Positions 25,177-33,421 are shown, numbered from the stretch's first letter. The stretch is DNA of 47,768 nt from Deltaproteobacteria bacterium (GCA_021817345.1 JAKAVC010000061.1:1-47768); one strand, 5' to 3'. The notes: a model not told the origin generated them from the sequence alone. Numbers and translations: made by a program.

Positions 25177-25212
25177 TCTCTAAACACCTATTCCCCCCGA
25201 GGAATTTAGGAT

Positions 25213-25228
25213 TGTTGCCGAGGCAACA
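25213..25228. promoter_or_regulatory. Perfect palindrome, candidate operator
   Basis: TGTTGCC-GA-GGCAACA, a perfect seven-base inverted repeat with a two-base centre, 37 bases upstream of the HTH gene and about 190 bases upstream of the divergent enoyl-CoA hydratase gene. There is no T-run, so it is not a terminator. Position suits a regulator binding site; which protein binds is inference. A TATAAT hexamer lies at 25257-25262 on the plus strand. Confidence 0.4.
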
Positions 25229-25421
25229 TTACAGGGGCCAGGGTTTTCGTTACCGTTATAATTAGCTTTTGCCGTGCTGAGGATGATGTCAAGTCACCCC
25301 TTTGGGCTGGGATATGCGCCATGCGGGGGCTTGGCACCTGCGCGGATGATTCGGATATCGTGAGGCGTCGGGAGCTTCCAAGGCCCCGCCACGTAATTCA
25401 CCTGGCGAAAAAGAGGTTCTG

Positions 25422-26231
25422 ATGGCTTACGAGACACTGGAATTAAAGCATGAGGATTCGATAGCGTGGCTTACGCTCAATCGTCCCCACGCGCTCAACG
25501 CGCTCAACAGAAAGATGGTCTCGGAACTGGAGGACTTCCTTTCGCATCTGCGCGACGACCCCAAAACGCGCGTCGTCGTGATGCGCGGAGCGGGACGCGC
25601 CTTTTGCGCCGGACTGGACCTGAAGGAACAGAACGCCGGCGGTGACCAGGCGCTCGGCAAATCCGCCACCGGCACCTATCAGGTGCAGCGCCGGATGAGC
25701 GACTTGGTGGTCGCGATGCGCCGCGCGCCGCAACCGTTTATCGCCGCGATCAAAGGTCCCGCATGCGGCGGAGGGTTCGCGCTCGCGCTCGCCGCGGACG
25801 TGAGAATCGCGGGCGAATCGGCGCGGATGAACGCCGCGTTCATCAGGATCGGACTCACCGCGTGCGACATGGGAGTCAGCTACTTCCTGCCCCGCGCGGT
25901 CGGAACGTCGGTCGCCTCGGAGCTCCTGCTGACTGGACGATTCATCAACGCGCAGCGCGCGCTCGCGACTGGACTTGTCTCCGAAGTCGTTCCCGACGCC
26001 GAGCTCGACGCGGCCGCGGGCAAGCTGGCGCGCGAGATGGCCGAAACGTCGCCGCTCGGGCTCCGCCTTACCAAGGAATGCCTCGCCGCGAACGTTGACG
26101 CGGGAAGTCTCGAACAAGCGGTCGCGCTCGAGGACCGCAACCAGACGCTGTGCGTGCAGGCGGGCTACCTTGAAGAAGGCGCGCGCGCCTTTCTGGAAAA
26201 ACGGGCGCCGAGGTACGCCGGGCGCGCCTGA
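25422..26231 (+). CDS. Enoyl-CoA hydratase/isomerase family protein
   Basis: A 269-residue crotonase-fold protein. The oxyanion-hole segments are visible as AFCAGLDLKEQ and KGPACGGGFALALAADVRIA, and the N-terminal LTLNRPHALNALN is typical. The first catalytic glutamate position of true hydratases appears as ACDMG rather than the usual E-x-G context, so the exact reaction (hydratase, isomerase or other) is open. ATG at 25422 with AGAGG upstream. It lies 29 bases ahead of cydA in the same direction, an unusual neighbour that may share its promoter. Confidence 0.85.
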   Translation: MAYETLELKHEDSIAWLTLNRPHALNALNRKMVSELEDFLSHLRDDPKTRVVVMRGAGRAFCAGLDLKEQNAGGDQALGKSATGTYQVQRRMSDLVVAMRRAPQPFIAAIKGPACGGGFALALAADVRIAGESARMNAAFIRIGLTACDMGVSYFLPRAVGTSVASELLLTGRFINAQRALATGLVSEVVPDAELDAAAGKLAREMAETSPLGLRLTKECLAANVDAGSLEQAVALEDRNQTLCVQAGYLEEGARAFLEKRAPRYAGRA

Positions 26232-26260
26232 CACGTTGCGCCCCAAAGGCAGCGGCATCG

Positions 26261-27613
26261 ATGGAAGCGCTCACCGTTCATCGCATCCAGTTCGCGTTCA
26301 CGGTGGTTTTCCATTACCTGTTCCCGCAGCTCACGATGGGGCTCGCGCTGCTGATCGTGGCGATGAAGACGCTTGCGCTGCGTACCGGCGACGAGCATTA
26401 CAACCACGCGGCGCGCTTCTGGGCGCGGATTTTCGCGATCAATTTCGCGATTGGCGTGGTAACCGGGATCCCGATGGAGTTTCAGTTCGGGACCAACTGG
26501 GCCGGCTTCTCGCGTTACTCGGGTGGAATTATCGGACAGACGCTCGCGATGGAGGGCGTGTTTTCGTTCTTCCTCGAATCGAGCTTCCTCGGCGCATTCC
26601 TGTTCGGGGAGAAGCGCCTCGGCCCGCGCCTTCACTGGCTCGCGGCGTTCCTGGTGTTCCTCGGCTCGTGGCTGTCGGGATTCTTCATAATCGCGACCAA
26701 CGCCTGGATGCAGCATCCGGTCGCCTATCAGTCCGGCCCCAACGGTGCGCTCGCGCTCAAGAGTTTCTGGGAACTGCTGCTGAATCCGTGGCTCGGATGG
26801 CAGTACCTGCACAACATGATAGCGTCGGTCGTAACGGCCAGCGTCGTGATGGCGGCGCTGGGCGCGTTCTATCTGCTCGCGAGCCGCGACCAGGACTACG
26901 GCAGGCTCTTCATCCGTATCGGAGTGACGGCGGGACTGATCGCGTCCGCGCTGCTTATCTTTCCCACCGGCGACGAGCAGGGCAGAAACGTAGCCTACTA
27001 CCAGCCGGTCACGCTGGCCGCGATGGAGGGCCTGTTCAGAAGCGCCGCGGGTGCGCCGCTCGCGATCATCGGGCAGCCCGACGTTCAGGCCGAGACGCTG
27101 GACAACCCGATTCTCGTCCCGCGGGCGCTCAGTTTCCTCACGTATCGCCGATGGATGGCCGAGGTGCGCGGACTCGACGCTTTTCCGCGCGACACGTGGC
27201 CCGACAATATCCCGCTGCTGTATTACTCGTACCACATCATGGTGGGCCTCGGGACGATCTTCGTCGCGGTGCTCGCACTGGCGGGATTTCTGCTCTGGCG
27301 CGGCCGTCTCTACGACACGCCGCTGATGCTGTGGGTGCTGATGTTGCTCGCGCCGTTCCCGTACATCGCAACCACGGCGGGATGGATGACCGCGGAACTC
27401 GGGCGTCAACCGTGGCTCGTTTATGGACTGCTCAGGACCGCTGAAGGAAGCTCCGTCGCGGTGTCCTCGGGCAACGTGATCTTCACGCTGCTCGGATTCG
27501 CCGGGATATACAGCGTGCTGGCGGTGCTGTTCCTGTTCCTGGTTTACCTGGAAGTGGAACGCGGACCCGAACCAGAAACGCAGGCCGGGCCACAAGCTCA
27601 AACGGCCGCATGA
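26261..27613 (+). CDS. cydA: Cytochrome bd quinol oxidase subunit I
   Basis: A 450-residue membrane protein of about nine helices, the heme-bearing subunit of cytochrome bd. His18 corresponds to the heme b595 ligand; Glu98 and Glu106 in MEGVFSFFLESSF correspond to the conserved glutamates near heme d and b595; His in QYLHNMIASVV matches the b558 ligand. GRQPWLVYGLLRT is the family signature. The quinol loop after GDEQG is short (the S-type). It oxidises quinol and reduces O2 with high affinity without proton pumping. The stop is TGA, and cydB continues in the same reading frame. Confidence 0.96.
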   Translation: MEALTVHRIQFAFTVVFHYLFPQLTMGLALLIVAMKTLALRTGDEHYNHAARFWARIFAINFAIGVVTGIPMEFQFGTNWAGFSRYSGGIIGQTLAMEGVFSFFLESSFLGAFLFGEKRLGPRLHWLAAFLVFLGSWLSGFFIIATNAWMQHPVAYQSGPNGALALKSFWELLLNPWLGWQYLHNMIASVVTASVVMAALGAFYLLASRDQDYGRLFIRIGVTAGLIASALLIFPTGDEQGRNVAYYQPVTLAAMEGLFRSAAGAPLAIIGQPDVQAETLDNPILVPRALSFLTYRRWMAEVRGLDAFPRDTWPDNIPLLYYSYHIMVGLGTIFVAVLALAGFLLWRGRLYDTPLMLWVLMLLAPFPYIATTAGWMTAELGRQPWLVYGLLRTAEGSSVAVSSGNVIFTLLGFAGIYSVLAVLFLFLVYLEVERGPEPETQAGPQAQTAA

Positions 27614-27617
27614 TTTG

Positions 27618-27623
27618 AGGAGG
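27618..27623 (+). promoter_or_regulatory. Shine-Dalgarno of cydB that supports an ACG start
   Basis: AGGAGG at 27618-27623, an ideal ribosome-binding site. The spacing to ACG at 27632 is eight bases. The next canonical in-frame start, ATG at 27665, is 41 bases away, too far to be served by this site. Confidence 0.7.
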
Positions 27624-27631
27624 ATATCGCC

Positions 27632-28672
27632 ACGCAGACGCTCTGGTTCTGCATCGTCGCCGCGATGATCGTTACCTACGCGGTCCTGGACGGCTTCGAC
27701 CTAGGCGTGGGTATCGTGCACCTGTACGTCGGCCGCACCGAAACCGAGCGCCGGACAGTGCTGCGCTCGGTCGGGCCCGTGTGGGACGGCAACGAGGTGT
27801 GGCTGATCGCGGGCGGCGGAGCGTTGTTCTTCGCGTTCCCGAAGATGTACGCGCTGGCGTTCAGCGGCTTTTACCTGCCGCTCATCATGGTGCTCTGGCT
27901 TCTCATCCTGCGCGGCATCTCAATCGAGTTCCGAAGTCATATCGAAAGCGTCGTATGGCATCCGTTCTGGGATGTCGCATTCGCCGGGGCGAGCGCGATG
28001 CTCGCGATCTTCTTCGGCGCGGCGCTCGGCAACATCGTTCGCGGCGTCCCGCTTGGCGGCTCCGGCTATTTCTTCCTGCCGCTGTTCACCGATTTCACAA
28101 CCGGCGGGCGAGTCGGGATCCTTGACTGGTTCACGATCCTGATGGGCCTGTCGAGCCTCGTCGCGCTCGCGCTGCACGGCGCCTTGTGGGTCACGCTCAA
28201 GACGCCGGGGGAACCGCGCGAGCGGGCGCGCCATCTGGCCGGCCATCTGTGGTGGGCGACGCTCGTGATGACCGTGGCGTTGCTGGCCGTGGTGCCGTTG
28301 GTCCAGCCTCATCTCGGGGCCCGCTTTCCCGATGAGCCGTGGGGCGTTATCTTCCCGGTAATCGCCGCGGCCGGACTGTTCGCGATACGATGGTTCAATC
28401 GGATGGGCCGCGCCCGCGACGCCTTTCTCGCCTCGTGCGCGTATATCGCCGGGATGCTTTTCAGCGTCGCCTTCGGGCTTTACCCGTATGTCCTGCCTTC
28501 GAATCTCAATACGGCGGCGAGCCTCACGATCTACAACAGTTCGACAACCGCTTACGGCCTGGAAGTCGGGCTCGCATGGTTCATTCCCGGAATTCTTCTC
28601 GCAATCGGCTATTTCATTTTTGTATACCGTAGCTTCGCGGGCGAAGTCCGCCTCGACGAGGAAGGCTACTAA
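27632..28672 (+). CDS. cydB: Cytochrome bd quinol oxidase subunit II (probable ACG start)
   Basis: A 346-residue subunit II with about nine helices and no heme. Family landmarks are VLDGFDLGVG near the N-terminus, VWDGNEVWLIAGGGALFFAFP and the RGISIEFR segment. There is no ATG, GTG or TTG between the upstream in-frame TGA (27611-27613, the cydA stop) and the ATG at 27665, which would cut the first helix. Reading from ACG at 27632 gives (M)QTLWFCIVAAMIVTYAVL, the normal CydB N-terminus, and AGGAGG lies eight bases ahead. So a non-standard ACG start or a single-base sequence error is likely. CydB supports assembly of CydA. Confidence 0.93.
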   Translation, partial: TQTLWFCIVAAMIVTYAVLDGFDLGVGIVHLYVGRTETERRTVLRSVGPVWDGNEVWLIAGGGALFFAFPKMYALAFSGFYLPLIMVLWLLILRGISIEFRSHIESVVWHPFWDVAFAGASAMLAIFFGAALGNIVRGVPLGGSGYFFLPLFTDFTTGGRVGILDWFTILMGLSSLVALALHGALWVTLKTPGEPRERARHLAGHLWWATLVMTVALLAVVPLVQPHLGARFPDEPWGVIFPVIAAAGLFAIRWFNRMGRARDAFLASCAYIAGMLFSVAFGLYPYVLPSNLNTAASLTIYNSSTTAYGLEVGLAWFIPGILLAIGYFIFVYRSFAGEVRLDEEGY

Positions 28673-28710
28673 ACAATCGCGCGCGCAACGGTGCGTGGAG
28701 TGGAAAGAGG

Positions 28711-29670
28711 ATGGCGTCATCGGAAACCATATCGCTCAGGGAAGCGGACAGCGTGGAAATAACCACGGTTCTCGACAACACCTCCGACCTGCTGCTCCCG
28801 AGCAGCGAGACCGTCCGTCGGCCGTGGCTCGGCTCAACGCTTGGCAGGAAATGCCTGGTCGCGGAGCACGGCTTCTCGGCAACGGTCAAGGTCACCGGCG
28901 GCGAGACCTCGGAGTCGCTGCTCTTTGACGCGGGGCTGAGTCGCGACGGCCTGATGCACAATCTCGACGTGCTCGAAATCCGCGCCAATGAGATGCACGC
29001 CGTAGCACTCAGCCACGGCCACGCCGACCATACCAACGGCCTTGCCGGGATGTTTCGCAGGCTCGGCGGACTGCGCATGCCGGTCGTGCTCCATCCGGAC
29101 GCGATGCTCCAGCGCAAGGTGATGCTGCCCGACGGGCACGAGATCAATCTTCCGCCGCCCGACCGCCGCGCCCTTCGCCACGACGGCGTGGAAGTGATCG
29201 AAGAGCGCGGGCCGTCAACCCTGCTCGGCGACCTGGTTCTGATCACCGGTCAGATCCATCGCGCAACTGATTTCGAGAAAGGCTTTCCGATCCACTGGGC
29301 TAAAGTCGGCCGCAAATGGCAACCCGATCCGTGGATTCACGACGATCAGGCGGTGGTCGTCAACGTGCGCGGCAAGGGATTGGTGATTCTGACCGGATGC
29401 GGCCATGCCGGCGTGATCAACACGATTCGCCACGCGCAGACCCTCACGGGAGTCAAAAGAGTGCACGCCGTGATAGGAGGATTCCACCTGTCAGGAGCGA
29501 TTTTCGAGCCGATTATCGAGCCGACGGTTCGCGCACTCAAGGAAATCGCCCCCGAGCTTATCGTTCCGGCACATTGCACGGGATGGCGTGCGACGCACGC
29601 GATCGCGCGCGAGTTTCCTGCCGCCTTCGTGCAGAACAGCGTCGGGACCCGCTTCGTTATCCAGGGATAA
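28711..29670 (+). CDS. MBL-fold metallo-hydrolase
   Basis: A 319-residue metallo-beta-lactamase-fold protein. Metal ligands are visible in SHGHADHTNG, GCGHAG, GGFH and PAHCTGW. The general layout (long N-terminal TVLDN strand, FDAGLS, then SHGHADH) resembles proteins annotated as dihydropterin ribofuranosyl-aminobenzene phosphate synthase, a methanopterin-pathway family, but that annotation is broad and no other such genes are here. ATG at 28711 has GAAAGAGG upstream and lies 38 bases after cydB, so cotranscription is possible. Confidence 0.82.
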   Translation: MASSETISLREADSVEITTVLDNTSDLLLPSSETVRRPWLGSTLGRKCLVAEHGFSATVKVTGGETSESLLFDAGLSRDGLMHNLDVLEIRANEMHAVALSHGHADHTNGLAGMFRRLGGLRMPVVLHPDAMLQRKVMLPDGHEINLPPPDRRALRHDGVEVIEERGPSTLLGDLVLITGQIHRATDFEKGFPIHWAKVGRKWQPDPWIHDDQAVVVNVRGKGLVILTGCGHAGVINTIRHAQTLTGVKRVHAVIGGFHLSGAIFEPIIEPTVRALKEIAPELIVPAHCTGWRATHAIAREFPAAFVQNSVGTRFVIQG

Positions 29671-29786
29671 ATCTCAACTGTGCCCGCGCGACCGGCCTGG
29701 CGCGCCGGCAAGCGCAGCCGCGGGGCAGGCTATCATCACGCATTACGCGTGAATTCGTGAAGTCCCGGGGAATATCGGCGCGCGGG

Positions 29787-30671
29787 TCAGTCGAGAACAA
29801 GCGCGCTGGTCTGGCCGAGCCTGACAGTCACCCTCTGCTGGCGATTTCCGCGCTCGACAGTGACGGGAACGCGCTGTCCGCCGACATGCGAGGCGACCAG
29901 ATAGCGGAAGGTCTGCGGTCCCCTGACCGGCCGTCCGCCGAAGGTCACGATAATATCGCCGGTGCGAATCCCGGCCATCGCGGCCGGCGATCCCGGAAAG
30001 ACCTTCATCACTTTCACCCCCGCGTTACGGCCGGTCGGCGCGGTCTCGATTCCGAGATAGGCGGGTCCATAGAGCTTTCGGATTTCCGGATGCGGAAAGT
30101 GAACGCTTTCCACCCCCGGCGTGCGCTCGACTATCCTCTCGACCATCCATTTCTCGGAGTGGTCGAAAAGCGTGCCCGCAAGAAAAACCGCGCCGTCGCG
30201 GCTGACGGAAACGCCGATATTGGGAAACCCGTGGCGCGCCAGCTTGGACTTCAGCTCAGACTCAAGACGGTCCGCCCATGCTTCCCTGTGCCACTCCTGC
30301 TTTTGCGGGCCGAGCATGATGAAGAAATGAAATCCGCCCGTAGGATCTTCGGCGCCGGAGGCGCTCCGCGACAGCGACGCGACCCGCGCCGCCGCCATAC
30401 GCATCCCGCTATCAGCCTGACCCGCGCCGAGAGAAGTCTTCGGCCGCGTCGTCAGGCCAAGGGTCAAGGTCGCAGCCGCGAGGACGAGCGTCCCGTACAC
30501 AATCGAAACGGGAAGCTTGCGCGCAAGCCCGCGATGCTGGCGCGGCATTCGATGATTCGTGGACGCCTGAACACGTCGCCCGACACTATCCGAGTCGCTC
30601 ACGGAGCGGCCGTCGCCGAGAACCTCTGCGTTCCTGTCGAGATCTTTCCTTTCTTCGTCCCCTCTGTTCAT
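29787..30671 (-). CDS. Membrane-anchored BON-PDZ protein
   Basis: A 294-residue protein. The first 52 residues are hydrophilic and charged, then one membrane helix (about 54-75). The periplasmic part has a BON-like domain (about 130-178; RLESELKSKLARHG, VSVSRDGAVFLAGTLFD, ERTPGVESVHF) and a C-terminal PDZ domain (about 195-290; GYLGIE-like AYLGIETAP, VFPGSPAAMAGIRTGDII, and a terminal VTVERG strand). No protease domain is present, so it is probably a scaffold or sensor at the envelope. Convergent with the MBL gene. Confidence 0.75.
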   Translation of the reverse strand: MNRGDEERKDLDRNAEVLGDGRSVSDSDSVGRRVQASTNHRMPRQHRGLARKLPVSIVYGTLVLAAATLTLGLTTRPKTSLGAGQADSGMRMAAARVASLSRSASGAEDPTGGFHFFIMLGPQKQEWHREAWADRLESELKSKLARHGFPNIGVSVSRDGAVFLAGTLFDHSEKWMVERIVERTPGVESVHFPHPEIRKLYGPAYLGIETAPTGRNAGVKVMKVFPGSPAAMAGIRTGDIIVTFGGRPVRGPQTFRYLVASHVGGQRVPVTVERGNRQQRVTVRLGQTSALVLD

Positions 30672-30906
30672 AAGCGCACCCTCCGCGCGCGCACTCGCGC
30701 ATCGCAGCCGCGCCCGTGCTCCGAGCTCCGGTTCCTCCCCAGGTTCGCGGACCTGCCTGCCAGGCGGATTTTGGATGACCGCTTCCTATTATCAAAACTG
30801 CTCAGCCGTGCCAATTCCAGTTTATCCGCCGAGGCAGCCTGAATTCTTCGAATTTTCGCCTTCGCAAGGCGGGAGGCGCAGGAATTGTGTCCAGCGGATG
30901 CGGCTC

Positions 30907-30937
30907 AAAAAGAAGACCGGCCCCGTGGACCGGTCTT
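30907..30937 (-). terminator. Rho-independent terminator of gltA
   Basis: Inverted repeat AAGACCGG / CCGGTCTT (30913-30920 and 30930-30937) followed on the minus strand by a run of T (A-run at 30907-30911 on the plus strand). It lies 33 bases after the citrate synthase stop. Confidence 0.85.
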
Positions 30938-30969
30938 CGCTTGATCTTTCCGGCATCTGGCGGCGCTGC

Positions 30970-32301
30970 TCAGATCGCCTCGCTAACCGCGTCCTCGCGC
31001 ATGGTCGGCTCGGGACGTTTCTCAATGGGTACCCACTGACGCTCGCCCTCTCCGATATAGACCTGGCGCGGGCGCGTGATCTTCTGCTCGGGATCGCGCA
31101 CCATCTCGGCCCACTGCGCGAGCCATCCCGCCGTGCGCGGAATCGCAAACAGCACCGGGAACATCGTCATCGGGAAGCCCATCGCCTGGTAGATTATCCC
31201 CGAATAGAAATCGACGTTGGGATAGAGCTTGCGCTTGATGAAGTAGTCGTCCTCGAGCGCGATTCGTTCGAGTTCGATCGCGATGTCGATGAGCGGGTTG
31301 CGCCCGGTCACCTCGAATACGTCATAGGCGAGCTTTTTCAGGATCTTCGCGCGCGGATCGTAATTCTTGTACACGCGATGGCCGAAGCCGTTGAGTTTTT
31401 TCTCTCCCGCCTTGACCTCCTTGATCAGCGCGGGGATGCGATCCTTGGACCCGATCTCCATCAGCATGTTGATCGCCGCTTCGTTCGCGCCGCCGTGAAG
31501 CGGTCCATAAAGGGCCGCGATCGCGGCCGCCGTCGCCGCGTAGGGATCCGGATGCGAGCTTCCCACCGAGCGCATCGCGTTCGCCGAGCAGTTCTGCTCA
31601 TGGTCGGCATGCAGGATGAACAGCACGTCGAGCGCGTGCTCGAGCACCGGGTTGGGCTTGTACTTGAGCTCGGTCATCTTGAAGAGCATCGACAGGAAGT
31701 TGCCCGTGTAGCTCAGCTCGTTGTCCGGATAGACGTAGGGAAGCCCGCGGCTGTGGCGATAGGCGTAGGCGGCGATCGTCGGCATCTTGCCGATAAGCCG
31801 GCGCGTCTGCAGGCGGCGCGACTCGAGATCGAAGATGTTCTTCGCGTCGGGATAGAAGGTCGACATCGCGCCCACCGTCCCGAGCAGCATCCCCATCGGA
31901 TGCGCGTCATGGCGGAATCCTTCCATGAAGCGCTTGATATTCTCATGGACCATCGTGTGGATGCTGATGTTGTGCCGCCAGGTCTTGAAGTGCTTTTCGT
32001 CCGGCAGCTCACCCTTCACGATCAGATAGGCGGTCTCGAGGAAATTGCTCTTCTCGGCCAATTGTTCGATCGGGTAGCCGCGGTAGCGCAGGATTCCGCG
32101 GTCGCCGTCGATAAAGGTGACGCGGCTCCGGCACACCGCGGTATTGAACAACGCGGGATCGTAGGTCATCAGGCCGAAGTCGTCGGGTCCGTTCTTGATG
32201 TCGCGGAACGCGGCGGCGCGGATGACGCCGCCTTCCTCGATCGGGATCTCGTAGGTTTTCCCGGTTCGGTTGTCGGTCACGGTAAGCGTGTTTTTTGCCA
32301 T
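30970..32301 (-). CDS. gltA: Citrate synthase
   Basis: A 443-residue bacterial citrate synthase, condensing acetyl-CoA and oxaloacetate at the entry of the TCA cycle. Catalytic residues are in LHADHEQNCS (His), GPLHGGANE (His), GFGHRVYKNYDPR and NVDFYSG (Asp). The N-terminal TVTDNRTGKTYEIPI extension is that of the long, hexameric Gram-negative type that is often NADH-sensitive. GGGAGAG stands before the ATG at 32301. It is monocistronic, with a clear terminator. Confidence 0.96.
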   Translation of the reverse strand: MAKNTLTVTDNRTGKTYEIPIEEGGVIRAAAFRDIKNGPDDFGLMTYDPALFNTAVCRSRVTFIDGDRGILRYRGYPIEQLAEKSNFLETAYLIVKGELPDEKHFKTWRHNISIHTMVHENIKRFMEGFRHDAHPMGMLLGTVGAMSTFYPDAKNIFDLESRRLQTRRLIGKMPTIAAYAYRHSRGLPYVYPDNELSYTGNFLSMLFKMTELKYKPNPVLEHALDVLFILHADHEQNCSANAMRSVGSSHPDPYAATAAAIAALYGPLHGGANEAAINMLMEIGSKDRIPALIKEVKAGEKKLNGFGHRVYKNYDPRAKILKKLAYDVFEVTGRNPLIDIAIELERIALEDDYFIKRKLYPNVDFYSGIIYQAMGFPMTMFPVLFAIPRTAGWLAQWAEMVRDPEQKITRPRQVYIGEGERQWVPIEKRPEPTMREDAVSEAI

Positions 32302-32528
32302 TGCTCTCCCTCGGATGGCCGCGGCGTCGCCGGATTGCTGTTTATCTCGGCGCCCGAATGCTTCCTCCGTTCAACATATATACAGTTAGCGATTATACAC
32401 GTATCCGCTCGAAACTGGAAACACTTTTGTCAACCCCCCGCTCGCTTCCCAAGCCTGCTCGTGGCAGTCTTTTGCGATAACGAAAGCGCGGCGGCCGCGC
32501 GCCGCGCCAAGGTTACTGAATCCGTCCG

Positions 32529-33170
32529 ATGATCGACAGGCTTCTAGGTTCGATTTCCACTCTCGTCATCGCCTCTATCGCGACGCTCGGCTACGGCGGC
32601 GTGATCCTGATGATGGCGATTGAGAGCGCCTGCATCCCGCTGCCCTCCGAGGTCATCATGCCGTTCTCGGGGTACCTGGTCGCGACGGGGCGCTTCAACC
32701 TCAACCTGGTCGCGATCGCCGGCGCGCTCGGATGCCTGCTCGGCTCGTACGCGGCCTATTACGTCGGCGCGAGCGGAGGGCGATGGGCGATCGAGCGCTA
32801 TGGCCGCTATCTGCTGATTTCGCCGCACGAACTGGAAATCGCCGATCGGTTTTTCGAGCGATGGGGCGGTCCCGCGGTTTTCCTGAGCCGACTGCTGCCG
32901 GTGGTCAGGACTTTCATCGCGTTCCCGGCTGGAGTCGCGCGGATGCGCTTTCTGCCTTTCACCGTTTACACGCTCGTCGGCTCCTACATCTGGTGCCTCG
33001 GGCTTGCGTGGGCGGGAATGAAGCTTGGACAGAACTGGCAGTCGCTTGCCCCGTACATCCATCGCTTCGACGGCGTAATCGCCGTACTGCTCGCGCTTGG
33101 CGCGGGGTTCATCGTTTATAATCGCCTAAGGGAAATCGCGAGCGCTTCCAAGGCTCCCGCCGGCGATTGA
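32529..33170 (+). CDS. DedA family membrane protein (SNARE-associated/VTT domain)
   Basis: A 213-residue DedA/VTT-domain protein, a membrane transporter family implicated in undecaprenyl-phosphate recycling and proton-coupled lipid flipping. Motifs seen are ESACIPLPSEVIMPFSGYL, GSYAAYYVGASGGRW and FLSRLLPVVRTFIAFPAGVARM, which include the conserved Glu and Arg residues. About five membrane segments are visible. Divergent from gltA with 227 bases between, containing a fairly AT-rich stretch (32370-32400) that probably holds both promoters. Downstream the sequence turns degenerate. Confidence 0.9.
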   Translation: MIDRLLGSISTLVIASIATLGYGGVILMMAIESACIPLPSEVIMPFSGYLVATGRFNLNLVAIAGALGCLLGSYAAYYVGASGGRWAIERYGRYLLISPHELEIADRFFERWGGPAVFLSRLLPVVRTFIAFPAGVARMRFLPFTVYTLVGSYIWCLGLAWAGMKLGQNWQSLAPYIHRFDGVIAVLLALGAGFIVYNRLREIASASKAPAGD

Positions 33171-33202
33171 TTGATGGCCCCACTGCGACCTTGAGTTGTA
33201 GG

Positions 33203-33233
33203 CACCAAGGTGAATTTTGCCTGCACCAGGGTG
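33203..33233. repeat. Two CACC-NN-GGTG inverted repeats, 21 bases apart
   Basis: CACCAAGGTG at 33203-33212 and CACCAGGGTG at 33224-33233, each a four-base inverted repeat with a two-base centre. Their centres are 21 bases apart, two helical turns. They could be paired operator half-sites for a dimeric regulator; no adjacent regulator gene is seen. Confidence 0.35.
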
Positions 33234-33387
33234 TATCATTCTAACGAGCGGGCAAAGGTTCGATCCCTTTGGATTTTTAGCTCGCACGCCAAAACGAGCG
33301 CTGCCGTCTCCCCGCACAAGGGGCGAGATTAGGCCCTAAGATTGCCGGGCTGGACCTGCCCAACAGGACGGGCACGCGCTGTTGTCA

Positions 33388-33421
33388 GTCATCGCATCTC
33401 ACTAGTCAGCGCATCTCACTG
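33388..33421. repeat. 17-base tandem duplication
   Basis: Two head-to-tail copies of GTCATCGCATCTCACTA / GTCAGCGCATCTCACTG (33388-33404 and 33405-33421) with two differences. Only two copies, no spacer, so not CRISPR. Confidence 0.55.

Noticed and set aside
29736-29752. TCACGC-ATTAC-GCGTGA hairpin between convergent genes as a terminator
   Set aside because: Six-base stem without a T-run on either strand; too weak to call.
29316-30842. 508-residue plus-strand open frame
   Set aside because: Runs across the MBL gene end, the noncoding gap and the antisense of the BON-PDZ gene; composite shadow.
30775-32532. 585-residue plus-strand open frame
   Set aside because: Antisense to citrate synthase.
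33254-33278. Complete tRNA gene
   Set aside because: Only the T-arm is convincing; the acceptor partner AAAATCC and the other arms are missing upstream, so I do not list a tRNA.
33388-33421. CRISPR array
   Set aside because: Only two directly abutting 17-base copies without spacers and no cas genes.
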